A stretch of DNA of 64,000 bases from Lineus longissimus (lineage: Eukaryota; Nemertea; Pilidiophora; Heteronemertea; Lineidae). Position numbers and translations under genes: made by a program. Shown here in pieces: positions 30,263-42,720 of the stretch. The stretch covers positions 13,328,001 through 13,392,000 of the forward strand of contig NC_088316.1 in assembly GCF_910592395.1 (NCBI RefSeq). The letters are read 5' to 3'. The notes beneath the pieces were generated by a model, which saw nothing but the letters and a program-made list of their open reading frames with translations, was not told the DNA's origin and made no database searches. Within the stretch, counting starts at the first letter, position 1. The number at the start of each line of letters is the position of its first letter.

Positions 30263-33200
30263 CCATGTCTCTAATAAGGATACTGATGTCGCAGAAAGAT
30301 AAAAACCGTCCATCGTACGATGCAGCTTGTCGGTCTTCTTGAGTGAAGAGCTGAGCAGAGTGTTTTTACAGAGCGAACGTTTTCTGACGGCTTGCATATC
30401 TAACGAATTGGTGTCCAGTGCTGACCATGGACCGATCACAGAGTCGGCTCGTTTGAACTCGTTGAATACTGAATAGTAAAGAAGGAAGGTAGGAATCTAG
30501 TTTGTCTATCATCACGAAATAGAGCCGTTGACCTGTCTCTCTCTGAGATAAGGGTCACTTCCGTGAATAAGTCCGATCAGACAGCTATAGCTGGTGTAGG
30601 TGTGGAATAGTGAGTTTGTTTTCCTTCTCTGCGATATCGCCTCAGAATCTTAACAAAATCGATTTTGGCTCATGAAGCAAATCAACAATTTAAACAGGTA
30701 AGGTTCAGCGTTTTTCGTATGGCCAAGCGAGGGGAGCGTGGTGTTACTCGACCCTAGCCTGTGAAACATGAATGGCAACAATTTAAAAATTAAAACAAGA
30801 AAGTTAAACAAGAAACTTGACAAACAACCTGACATTCAAATAACGCTGCTAATTTACATATTCTTGAGAATTTGTCGTAAACAAGTCAGTTGCCAAGGTG
30901 GTGGTGGCAAATTACAACGGGTCTATAATATCAAACGAAGTAATCGCATTGTGATTGGCATTGTTGGAAGTCGTCAGCACACGATTTGGTAGACATATTT
31001 TTCACATGTCGCTCATACTTCAAAGCGTCTATTTCATAATATAGGACTAGCTTTTAAGGTACCAACTAATCTTGAGGAATACTTTTATAGAGTAAATCTT
31101 TCAAATACAAAAATCAATTTTCGTGTAAAATATTTTTTTGTGTATCGTTTACCGAATGTTTTTGATGTTTTGAAAATATGCTAAAACCACTAGATCTACT
31201 AGCCGCACCGTGTCTCGATTTTGTTTATGATATATTATTGATCTACATGTATATCTTGTATTTAGTAATTGCTTGCAATAACAATAATTATTCCGAATTT
31301 TTGTTTATTCTCTACGTTACCTACATTTGGTCGCGACCGATCCGTGCGTCCGCTCTCAAAAAGCATTCGCTCCTGAATTACATAGAAAGTACATGTTTAC
31401 TAACGAGATGGTAAATGTCAGAACTTAAATCTTCACAAAACATTTCACTTGGAAGCTTGATAACATTTGACCCCGTGGCATCTAGAAACTGATAATACCT
31501 CGTATCTGAAATGTCAAGACTTTGTAACTTTCTCAGTAACATAACTATTGTTGCCCTAGGTCATGTGCACCTTATGAAATACATGTATTAGCTAAATGCC
31601 ATTCCTATAAAAATAACTGTGACACAGACGACATAAGAACATATCGAGGACTGGTAGCAATGTACTTGGAGTTCTAATGTTCGGGAAGTTATTTAACTGC
31701 TGGTCAAAAACAAAGCAATATACAACCCCTTTCGAATACTAACAACCCATTCCATTTGCCGCTTCGAAGCTTTACGTCAGAGGAAATCGCATCAATCATC
31801 AGAATATTGCTCTTAATGTGATTCAATTTTCATTTAATGAGCAGTTAAATCACAACGTTTCTGTCGATATATACGGTCCTCAATGGAACAGTCGTACAAG
31901 AAGTAACTTCAGGGCGCGGCGTGAACGGAAGGGACTGCCCCGGTGACGGCGTATGGCATGCCGAATTGGCCATTTTATTGTGTTTTTACCATTGCCTCAG
32001 GGTAATCTTCCGATCCACATCCGGGGGAAAGGTTAAACATGTTGAAGACATCATTAGGGATGGAAGCCAATCGGAGCGCTCGAGAATGCTCTGCCCGCAG
32101 TTTGCTGGTCAGAAATGTCCGAGGATGGGGGTTGTGTTCCTGATTATCTTCATGTGTTTGGCACTCACCAAGAAGAAACAAGAAAATTAATAAGTTTAAC
32201 AAATAATATCAACCCCTATCTCTGTTTGTTGCGGGCAAGGTTGGTGGTAATGACCCGGTAAGTATCGAGCATCCAGGCAATCTTATTGATTGCTTCATAG
32301 TACCTGCTTTTCAAATAGCTAGCCCGTTTGCCCTTTCCGAGTCAATATGTCCTGATCATCACTGACACTAATCTGTACAAGTAAACCGAGGAAATCGAAG
32401 AGTACGTTGATGACCATCTTTGATACCGCTCATGCCCTTGGTCATACCCTTGGTCAATATCTTATACGATGAGCAAATACTATGATAATCAGAATTGTTG
32501 ACTGTGGGCTGTGATAAGCAGCTGTGTCTACCATCAACTTGCCGGGGGACGAACGGCCTTGGTTTTAGAATCAACAGGCTGCAGTTCCTTTGAAGGATTG
32601 TTCGGGGGCTTCGTCTTTCAAGAGAAGTGGGTCAACGTATTCATACAGTTTGGCTGGGCTCCTGCCTCCCGAGCTGTGAATCTCACTGCGGAAGATTTCT
32701 GTGTGCACATTTCGAATCGACATTCCTCACTGTCATCGTGCGAACCTGCACTGATATCATCAAAAATGCAGATGATGTTATTGATATAATGTCATCGACA
32801 ACAGGTCGTCTGCATTCTTTAACAGTCGTCAAAGTCATGGTCCTTTGGTCTATCTATCTAATGGTTGATTGACCAAGCAGTGATAAAGCGTTCAGATTGC
32901 TGCTCAGTTGAGAATGATTTATCAACGTGATATTATTTGCCATTGGCAGATGATCAATATCACGAAGCTACAATTAGAGAGGTGAGCAGAAAAATGGTCT
33001 GCTGGTCGATTTTTGGCTACTGGTTTGAGTTAGGGAAACTGGCCTGCAAACTGCTCAAGGATGGGTTGATACCATCCGTGTCAGTTATGTAACAATTGCC
33101 GGAAAAGGGAAGGAACGTTGTGATAAATAATTTTTTTATACCGGTGCTTAATAAACCGTATATTATGATTAACTCAGCCGAACCAGCAATGCATACCATT

Positions 33201-34028
33201 TCCTCAGCTTCTCAAAGAATCAGAAAAAACTGTTACAATGACATTGCATACTAAATTTGTCAAATTTATTAAATTATTCCCTTGATTACGGCGTTCCATT
33301 CATTGTGATGTCGCGGTGTTCGGGTGACTTATTGAATAAATGTGAGAACGAGAGACATGCTGGAGAATATCAAGTCATAAATTTGTAAAAACGCAACATG
33401 GAAAGAAAATAATTCGCTCGAAGCCCCCAGTTGTATACCCTAGGAATTGTCAGATTTGATAAAATGATTTTGTACAGAGTAAAAACATGGGTTGCGGGGT
33501 TAATGAGGGCCCAGAGGACTACAATTCTTCACGATCTGTCTCGTACAATTACGCGAATATTGCGGGCTTTCTCATGAGAATTCGATGCGCTCGGAAAGGC
33601 TCTCTATAGGTTCAAATGTTACGAGTTCGCCTTTATCAGTCAGCGTGGATAGTCGAATGCGTGGATTGTGATGAGGTTGATCAATTGGGAAACGATACGC
33701 TCCTGCAAATCGGCGTAACTAATACTCCATGTGAGAAAATGCAATCGGGCGATCAAATGAAAATAAACTAGCATAAGCGCCTTGTACACTTTTGTTGATA
33801 TTTAGTAGTTGAGACGCAGGGACGGATCCAGGGGGGTGCAGAAATCTGAATCCCGAAATCCACTCCACTTTCCATCTTTTTCGTTTTAAAATGACTATGG
33901 CGAGAAAAAACCAGATCCAAGGGGACGTGGTTGGTGTGAGGTGATAAGGGGCACTTTTTGGCAAAAGTTTTCAGTAAAAAACAATATTTTTCATTTGTCT
34001 AAAACTCTTGCACGCATTATATTTTCAG
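30263..34028. other. region upstream of the glutamate-receptor exons, unassigned
   Basis: The missing 5' exons of the receptor (signal peptide and first part of the amino-terminal domain) should lie here if they are in the window. Open frames near 31921-32190 and 32511-32872 (+) are candidates, but none matches the domain well enough for me to assign it. Confidence 0.3.
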
Positions 34029-37000
34029 GGGTTGGTCTCATTTGAGCTGCCAGCGGAAGCCATTGCCAGTCCCGCAGAAATCAATTTCATGACTTACCAA
34101 ATGAACGTGACATTCATAGAGACAATACTCAGCTCGCTTAGGAAGAAAACAACACTCAGCGAAATAAAAATGGTATCTAAAAATTATTTAGTCATGAAAT
34201 ACGTCACCTGTTAAGGTGGTAGTCACTCAATGCAAACATATTCCTCACGGACATTTATCGATAATAGGCCGATTGCCTTAACGGGGCATCATTCTTCTTG
34301 CGTAGGTAAGAGGTTCAAAGGATACATTTTTCGGATGGTTGTGCTTTCATGTACTGTCACTCAGAGAAGGTTGATTTTTAATTTCCGAACTTTTCTCCCC
34401 AATCATCACCTACAGATCCTTCCGTCAGTCGCAGCAGCGATCGATTCCGTCACTGCCCTGACAAAAGCTGTGAGGTCACCAGCGGTCAGCATCCGGGACG
34501 TTCAGCTTCTGAACTTGCAAGCCTTGACTGACCAATGCGAGGGCGTGGAGAAGGAGAACTGGTTTAGACGAGATGTGTTTGCGTCGCTGAGAAAGGGTCT
34601 TCTGAAGGTAATGTGCAGTAAGAACCTCTCTTAGCGGCAGTCGCCAGTTTATTTATGGAACCAATGTACCAATTCATCCCCATCCAAGCACGGGTCCACC
34701 GAGACAGCTTCCCTGAAGATATAATTAATTTTCTGGTGTTATCTCTCTTTCTCGGTGTCGTTAAACATAGATTTGCTTAAGGCAAAGCGCGTTCAGTTAA
34801 TAACTATCTTGGCAGATACGTGACGTGTGATTTATCAAAAATTGTAATGCCGTATTAATCATTGTGTATAAAAATTCTTGTGGTTTGAGATAATGTTGCT
34901 TTCTTGGACTTCTGTTTGCATTAGGTGGGCCCTGTCATTAGACAAGTATACGATCAATTTGGCTTGCCAAGATAACGTTAATCAACATAAATCAATACAA
35001 TTTTGTGTGTAAATCCTCATTCACGTCAGTTACTTTATAAATAACGCTTTCAAAAACTAAAAGCACTCTGGGGCGGAAATAATGTCAACTATACATGAAC
35101 TAAAAGTGAATTTATGAATGTATCGGGAACAGCTCAAAACATAAGCGTAAACGTTGTCGTAGTCGTTAGTCTTGAGCATGCGAAACCTCTCTATGTACGT
35201 TTTCCTTCAGGTCAACTTCACTGGCCTCACAGGGGAGGTTGCATTTGACGAACATCAGTGCAAGCATGTCTCGATTCAAAAATGGAGCAGCATAAGGAAC
35301 AGAACGCAAAAGGTAAGCAAACAAATGTGATAGTTTAACTGATCTAAGACCGCTTTCAATCACTTAACTACAAAATCAACACAGCAGCCAGGCCAAAACG
35401 TGAGGGCATGGCCATCGGACAACACTTGGCATAATTTACTGTCAACATCGGTGTGGTAGTACAATCCACAAATGTGAGTTATTCAAAATCAAATGTAGAC
35501 ATTCTTTTTTGTGTCACTTAGTAGCAAACGCCAAACAGTATGAAATACTTGTCATGCAGAGCCTCCTTATAGACAGTCATCTCTGGTTTTCGGATGCTGG
35601 ACAATCACTATGGCTTCAGCACGTACATATATCGTTGGCATCACACAAAAAACAACATCGCGGTGGTTCCGTATCATGTGGAAGCGGAAAAAGTGCTGAC
35701 AGGACGTGTCATGCTTGGTTCTTGCCGAGCTGAGTTAGTCATGTTGGGTATCGCCGCAAAAAAGAAGTTCCCTGTTTCAGTATCATACCCAAATTAGGCT
35801 ATTTCTTTTGATACATTTTTAGCCTGAGGTGGTGGTTTTTGTGCACATTGCTCAAGACTTTTTTTGTTTCCCCTGTCCCAATTTATATTGTTTCGCGTTC
35901 GCCGTTCATCGTATTATGGTTAGCATCGTAGTTTTCGTTTTTTTAACCAAACAGACGGCTGTCACAATAATAGCCTAATGCCGAACGAGCAGTGAACGTG
36001 ATGATAAAATAAAAAGACAAATATCTAATCAAACTATTATTCTTTATTCTGAATGATATTCCGCCATGTCCCAAATCAAACCAAAACAGAGGCAAAAAAT
36101 AACCATCATAGTGGCTGGGGCCGCTGTGCAGCAGTCAGTTCTGCATAATACTCCGCGCAGTAATAGTTGTGTGATGAGGCGGTCCTTCTATGATATTATA
36201 TTATCCCTGTGTGGAGAATGTCAAGTCTCCTGACAGCAACGGGCAACACAGCTTGAAATTGGTTTCCGTACCTATCATTCGTTGCTAATATGTCTTCCCT
36301 CTGGTTAATAAGGCCATCATTGTCCCATTTTATTGTCAATCAGACCGTAATTAGGCGTGAACAAGGACTCAAGGGCTAACTCAGATTGGCTCGTATACCT
36401 GACACTTGTGATAATTAGTCAAAACCATGGCATCGACGTGACGGTCTGTATTGCCTATCAGATACGATGGCGAGGAAACGAAATTTTGGGCGGCCAAGAA
36501 GGCATTGGTTCTCCGATTTCAAAGCGTCTTTCTGCAGAAAACCCTGGTTTCCAAACGATATTGCATAGTGCCTATTGCTAGAGTTACCGTCATCTACATG
36601 TAAAGCGTAATCTTTAAGGATTCAATACATTACGTCATCAGGGTCCGGTTTCAGAAAGAATCTTAAGTGCGTTTTGATGACTTAAGTCTAAGAATTTCCT
36701 AAGTTTTTGCTTAAGTTTAAAACTTAAGATTCTTTGTGAAACCGGGCCCTGATCATTCATCACTTCAGCACCCCAACCCACCGTCGTTTGTCCCGATCAG
36801 TTATGTCCGATTTCAAATTGAACTGTATTTCATATTAATAAAGACTGTATTTTCTTCTTTATTCAGTTCCCGATTAAAGCTGATGCTATTGCCAAAGGGA
36901 GAGTACTTTTAAAGGTGTTCGCCATTTTGGTAAGTACCCCCGCTCAATTTTCCAAATGTCCCATCGCCGGTGGAACGTTATTTTAGTGTTTTCTCTCATA

Positions 37001-40000
37001 GTTTGGAAACGCTAAAAGACAGATTGCCAATTTTTAACCCCCTATCGAAAATGTTGTCTCCAGCTGGCTATTGTAACGTAACACTAAAATATTGGCACTA
37101 CCATTAACGTTTCACCGGTTCTGTATTCAATAGTTGTTGATGCCACGGACCTTTGATTCCGGGCTAAAGCTATCCGGTAATCACGGTAATGAACAGTCAC
37201 ATCCTGTACCGGTAAAATTTTCCACTGCATGCCTTCAATGGCTTCAACTTTTCACCATCTCGTCCTCTCGTCCTTTTTCTCCGGCTGCTGCCGCGTTTGA
37301 TAGTTCAACCCACCGAAACATGAGGTGAGAAGCTGTCTCCGGTATGGTTTTCCGGTTAAGTTCCACTTTTATGACTACCCATTGAAGTAGACGTGGAAGG
37401 GGCAGATTCTTCCGTTTTCACTCAGACAGTGCCAAGAATGTATAGTCTGAACTTCCGACACGAAATTCAGAGTAAATTCGGATGCGAAAGTTCATCGTCG
37501 ATTTCGGTAAACATTTAAAGGGGCGCGATGCTTTTGGGATTTTTTTCAGTATTGACATTTTTCATGGGAAATTCCTACCATAATATTAAATACTCCTTTC
37601 AGGGTTTGAATCAGCTTCACGACTGACAGAATATGGGACAAAATATCCAGATTTTGTCACCGGCCACGCATGATATGTTACGGTATACTCATACGCATGC
37701 GTAACCGGATACAAAATATGGTTATTTGATTCAGACTTTTGCCGATAGCGGCGCTGATTCAAATTCATCAAATGGGTATTTTCTTAGCTTTTAGAATAAA
37801 ATGGGTTTCCATTCTCTGGATGATAGAATTAATCAAAAATTTCTATATACACTATTTCAGCAAGCTCCGTACGTCTACCGCAATCTCGACACCGTGACCA
37901 GGAATCGCCGACCCTACAGGGGCATTCTGGTAGACGTCCTGGACACTACGACGGCTGGTCTTGGTATTAATTACATCATCACAGAAACCATGGAAGGATC
38001 GTACGAAGGCTTATACGAGGATACTATGTTCAAAATTATAGAGATTCAGAAGAGCACGGTGAGTATGTGAATTACAGTTAGTGTTTTTTTACTGGCGAAA
38101 AAAAAATCAGTCTTTCAATATACCTGAAATACTGAAATATATATCAATTTCATGCTAGAAGGATTGCTTTCAAATGTTTAAACCTTACGATATCTTTCTT
38201 ACCTAAGTGTAGGTAAGCAGCGTAGCCTCTATCCAGTATTCATCACGGCTTCCAAACTTTAGTGTTTAAGGGACATCAGAGTGCATTGGTAAGCCCGAGT
38301 GGGGATTATACATTTCCCAAACAATTGTCATCAATTAATTCGTGCTCTATCTGGCGACGGGGCGGCCGGGCCCTTTCATCAAAATACGACCACCATATTT
38401 GCAATGGAAGTTTGTGCTTACCTTTTAGGACATCGATATTTTCCTCGGACTCCCGGAGACTTCTAACCTACAAAACCACTTCGACTTCGCCGGGACGCTC
38501 CTGACCACGGGCACGGTGGCCATAGCTCGCACCCAGCACGAGGAGGAAGACGATGACGTTTTTGCCTTCATGCGGCCCTTCGACACCATCGTGTGGCTGT
38601 GCATACTCTTCCTGTTGGTGGTCGTGACGCTGGTGATGTATTGCCTGAATGTGTGTTACAGGGACAAGCAGAAGGCGCTCCATAAACAGAAGAGGTGTGT
38701 ACTAGCTACTACACAAGTTCTCTTGGTAGTGGTTATATGCTGGCGATATTGCATGAATATACGTGTTATAGAGAGAAACAGAAAATAGACCTAGGTTGGT
38801 AGCAAATCATTTTGTTTTTTTCGGGACCGTAAGGGTAAACCGAAGTTCCTGATTATTCACTAATATGCTGAGGCAAAGAAGATCCCCCCCCCCCCCCCCC
38901 CCGTTGCCGTGATGAAAACAACAATTCATCCTGAGAATACAACTGGTCCACATAGAATTTCCGTTCCGCCCAAATCGAACTCATGAGGACGAACGTCACA
39001 ACCAGATAAGGGGTGATATGAATAAAGACTAGCAAATGCTTTTATCTAAACTCCATGTACATTTACACTAGGCCTTTCTGTGCAAAATTGAAGTAAAAGC
39101 ATTTGCTAGTTTTTATTCATATCACCCAAGATCCCTTTAACTGCTGTAACACTAGACGAATTCTCTTAAGAATTCAACACCGAGAAAATTTGCTCTCGGT
39201 TCCCGAAAATTACCCGTCTAAACCTCTGATTAAATCGTCGCAACACAAATTCTCATAGCCATTATTGTCAATCACCACACCGCTCGGGGTTATATTGCAA
39301 AAGAAGCCTTGCATCTCTAGAAGGTGATTAAGTTTCTCGCCTCCCGAAGCAAGGTTTCAATCATTCATGGTAATAGTCACGAATACAGGTTACATTCAGC
39401 GGATTCTCTCTGGAGGTTGGAAAAATTCCGACCAGGCTTTCCGTGTCAGTGCGCGAGTTGATTAAAGTTGGTTTTCTTGGGATTTCACCAGGTTCCGTTA
39501 CAATGGTTTAAGTAATCAGACAGAAATTTCGAATTGATCCTCATTGTGCTGATGTAAAGGTATTTTTTATTTGATCCAAAATTCGATTTGTCAAGTGCCG
39601 CAAGTGGATTGGTCACGAAAAAACGAGTTTTCGGCGCTGCAAGTGGAAGTTCCGTTCCAGTATTTGTTTACAAGCAATGATACCAACACTTGTCAATGGT
39701 CTGATGCCACCTCTGTTTTTCTTCGGTCAGCGCGTTAAACAGCACTGCTTGCCTTCGAAGCATATGAAAGTGATGATGGTGGTCGTAGAGACCAAGCGAC
39801 TGAAATTCTTTACCCGTAATCTCTTGAATTATACATATCAGGTCGAAGTCAAAAGGTCGTACGAACAAGAACGCGAAGAAATGTGCCACAACAACCAATG
39901 TAAAGGAGAAAGAGGTGTGTCCTAAGACGACAGCAGGCCGGGTCCTCAGCGGAATATGGGGACTCTTCAGCGTCATCGTTCTCGGGTACTACACGGCAAA

Positions 40001-41652
40001 TCTAACGGCCTTTCTGGCAATGTCCAAGCGGGCTTTGGGTAGGTTCATCCCTTATGTTCGATTCATGCACACCTTTCGGTTCCAAAGAACGATGAGCTCC
40101 GCGAAAACCTATTGTCCGCATCTTAATGTCCCAAATTTATTTGGCCAGTCATATTTTGGAAAACAGTGATATTTTTCTTACCTTTGTAAAAATGACCCGA
40201 TGCTCAGTGCGCATTTTTTAAAAATATTATACGCACTTGATGCATTCCGTAGCATCATATTATAATCTTATTTCCTTTCCTTTTTTCGATTGAAGAAATC
40301 AAGTCATTAGCGGACCTTTCTGCCCAGGACAACCTTCCATACGGCTTGGTCAATAACAGCTTCTTACATGGAAGACTGAAAATCTCCAATATTGCCCTCT
40401 ATCAACAAATCCTTGAGAAAATAAAAGAGGAAAATTTCCTAGCGACCGAAGAAGAAGGTAAGAAGAGGAGGTTTCGGTCAACGAATTTCAAAATACATAG
40501 TTGTCAAATAGCCAGAAAAAGTTTAAAACATGGCTTCTTCATACTTAAATCTCCCAGAAAATAGCACCGTTCTCGCCCGTGAGGACAACCTCCATCCGGC
40601 GTAATTAGCATTTCTGGTCATTGGCAAAACAGTCATGGCAAATGTGTCACCAAATTCTGCTTTTGGAAGCCTCTAGATATGCCTCTTTAATGTGCTCACG
40701 CCGAAGTTGAGGCACATACTCAATCAAAATTTGATTTCCAGGGATACACCGGACACTAACTGAACAATTCGCGTATCTCGGAGATACGAACGTCCTTCAG
40801 TATGGTATGAAAGATGAAGAAGAATGTGACATAGCAATACTAGGACCGCAGATAGTAAACAACAGCATCGCACTCGCGATGAGAAAGGATTCTGATTGGC
40901 TGCAGAAGGTCGCGCGGCGGTTAAAGTTACTGCGCCGGGAGCACGGAATCGAGGCTTTAACGCTGCATTGGATCGAAAGAGAGTCTCTATGCAATGGTAT
41001 CAGCCAATCAGTGACTCTGTTGGTGAATGGCAGATCCAGTCAGGTGACTCTTGCCGGAATAGGTGGCGTACTAGTCGTCCTGGTTGCCGGTGTATTGCTT
41101 TCTATCATGGTGGCTATGTTGGAGAGTGTTTGGTGGAAAGATGGGGAGGTATGTTCACCTACTGTAAAAAAAGACGTAAAATCAACACTTCGGGTGCTAT
41201 GATAAACGACGCACTTGTACTCATTCATACAAACGCACTTAATGCCCACCGTGCCAACTCGTAACATCCAAATAGCACGCTGCAGTCGGGTTTCTTGGTG
41301 CCTTTTCAATGGCAATCACAGCGTCCGAGGGATACAACAGATCAAGACCGTCATTAAAGTCAATCGTCAACAGCTTTTTGTTTCTCTTCGCAATCTAATA
41401 CATTAGTAAAAGAGCAAAGTATTCTTCACAGAATTTATCTGTTGCACCCCGAAGAGTAAAAATTCAATTGTTGCTTTATTACAAGATGACGGCGCCAACG
41501 AATTGCCAGATCACAGTCCAGTCCTTACGAATTTTTCAGTAAAACTTTATGCATCGTGTTTTTTCCAGTTGCCTCGACTTTATGACCAAGAGGACGAGAC
41601 TCTACTGGTGAGCCGGGACGAGCTTGAATACACCAGGAGAACATCGCTGTGA
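34029..41652 (+). CDS. divergent ionotropic glutamate receptor, 5' end not found
   Basis: Exons with matching phases are 34029-34172, 34416-34607, 35211-35312, 36867-36929, 37861-38058, 38429-about 38694, about 39915-40038, 40296-40456, 40742-41148 and 41569-41652 (stop TGA). The early exons are amino-terminal domain, with FTGLTGEVAFD typical of the family. Exons 4 and 5 (VLLKVFAIL, then QAPYVYRN and YRGILVDVL) open the first half of the ligand-binding domain. Exon 6 carries FDFAG and membrane segment M1 (MRPFDTIVWLCILFL). Exon 7 is M3 (GYYTANLTAFLAMSK, compare SYTANLAAFLT). Exons 8 and 9 are the second half and M4. The residues that usually bind glutamate are changed, and no pore-loop exon is visible between M1 and M3. 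It may be an orphan receptor subunit or a decaying gene. Confidence 0.72.
36637..36753. mobile_element. palindromic MITE-like element
   Basis: ATCAGGGTCCGGTTTCA at the left and, on the other strand, ATCAGGGCCCGGTTTCA at the right begin inverted arms of about 32 bp that continue through AAAGAATCTTAAG. The short centre is rich in CTTAAG-like repeats. The element lies in an intron of the glutamate-receptor-like gene and has no coding capacity. Confidence 0.8.
38716..38788 (+). repeat. in-frame partial duplicate of the M1 membrane segment
   Basis: The stretch aligns without gaps to 38608-38680 in the M1 exon, 108 bp earlier: TTGGT(A/G)GTGGT is followed by a common pattern through TATTGC, TGAAT and AAGCAGAA or AAACAGAA, with roughly a quarter of positions changed. 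It encodes LLVVVICWRYCMN where M1 has LLVVVTLVMYCLN, and the frame is continuous with the exon before ending at TAG. It is a tandem duplication inside or just after the exon. Confidence 0.55.
38884..38902. repeat. poly-C run
   Basis: A run of 19 C residues in an intron of the receptor-like gene; probable length polymorphism or assembly-sensitive site. Confidence 0.9.
39010..39127. mobile_element. palindromic MITE-like element
   Basis: Inverted arms of about 36 bp begin GGGTGATATGAATAAA and include ACTAGCAAATGCTTTTA, with a centre of roughly 45 bp. The two arms differ at only two or three positions, so the insertion looks recent. It lies in the M1-M3 intron. Confidence 0.85.
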
Positions 41653-41744
41653 TTGATCACGGCAGCGGAACGTTGACGCAGATCTGGGATCGATCAAAGG
41701 ATATTCTCTCTGCCAACACAGACTTCTACACCATGTCATCACAG
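41637..41744 (+). pseudogene. possible exon fragment of a second glutamate receptor
   Basis: A 36-codon stretch is bounded by CACCAG before and GTGCGT after, both in phase 0. It reads ENIAVIDHGSGTLTQIW and ends FYTMSSQ. This resembles the second half of a glutamate-receptor ligand-binding domain, where a G-S/A-T turn is followed by a Ser-Lys and an M-S-S motif. It overlaps the last exon of the upstream gene in another frame. No partner exons are visible downstream, so it is either a remnant of a tandem receptor gene or a chance match. Confidence 0.35.
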
Positions 41745-42094
41745 GTGCGTGAAATTAATCAACTAATTAGTGATCGACCAGACACCTGCTTACAGACAAT
41801 ATGCATACGCTAGTCCTATCAAGTCATAGATTGGAATCCATACCTGGTACTTGCCTGGTACTATGTGTATTGTCTGTTCGTTGGTGTTAACCATGGTGAG
41901 TATATTGTCACCAGTATGGTATTTCACACACCTGTGATGTACTCGACGAATCGTGGAGTTGGTGAAACAGAAGTCAAAATGGCGGCCTGGTGTTGGCAGT
42001 CATTGAACGACGTCATCAATGAATCTAGTTCCGTGACTGCACACTAGAGTCTCACCAATTACTACGACCGCAGCAAGGTGACGAGGACAGTTGC

Positions 42095-42679
42095 GGTTCC
42101 ACTACAGGAAAGTGCGGACTACATCCGAATTAGTTGTGATTCCATTACAGCTAGTCCGGACTAAACAAGTCCGGCTCTCACTAAGAGCGGTCTTATTAAG
42201 TGCGGATAGGACAAGCGGATTTAAGCCGAACTTAGAATAGACCCGGATCTAAAGCAGAAATTACCTGTAATGGAACCGCATTAGTCCGGATTAAGATCAA
42301 GTTACTAAGTACGGCTACAGGTGACGTGTCAATGTGAACGTATTGCGCATGAGCGGAAGTGTTGGTTCTGTCAAAACAACACGCGGTATTTCTGTCAACA
42401 GGTCAACTCTGATTCGTTCTCATTTCTCATTTCATTATTCAATTCTTAATTTAAGTAAATTCTAGTGCTTTATCCTAACTATGGCTCGCTGTCCATGTTT
42501 CCATACCTCCAGTTTTGAAGAGTTTAGCCTAACGCACATAGAGTGGCGCCGCCTGTAGCCGTACCTGTTAACTTACCAATCCTGTAGTCGAACTGCACCA
42601 CATTCGTTAGTCCGGACTAAGCTAAGTTCGGACCTGATGCGGATGCGATAGAAACGGATCTAAACCCTGTAGTGGAACC
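42095..42679. mobile_element. non-autonomous DNA transposon with terminal inverted repeats
   Basis: GGTTCCACTACAG opens the left end and its complement CTGTAGTGGAACC closes the right end, 585 bp apart. A second inverted pair with ATTCCATTACAG and CTGTAATGGAACC lies inside (about 42139-42277). Many short TAGTCCGGA and TCCGGACTA motifs and their complements fill the ends. There is no transposase ORF. I see no clear target-site duplication. Confidence 0.65.
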
Positions 42680-42720
42680 AAGACTACTGTGAAATCTAGG
42701 TCACTTACGTACCAATTCCA

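Noticed and set aside
32511-32872. candidate 5' exon of the glutamate-receptor-like gene
   Set aside because: Two frames are open here, but neither matches the amino-terminal domain and splice phases cannot be matched to the first supported exon.
33822-33960. possible transposon end with GGGACGGATCCAGGGG
   Set aside because: The phrase resembles ends of some DNA elements, but I could not find a convincing inverted partner nearby.
39668-39976. minus-strand peptide containing VRPFDFDLICI, resembling the receptor M1 motif MRPFDTIVWLCI
   Set aside because: It could be an inverted copy of the M1 exon, but the matching stretch is short and the flanking DNA does not align; chance is more likely.
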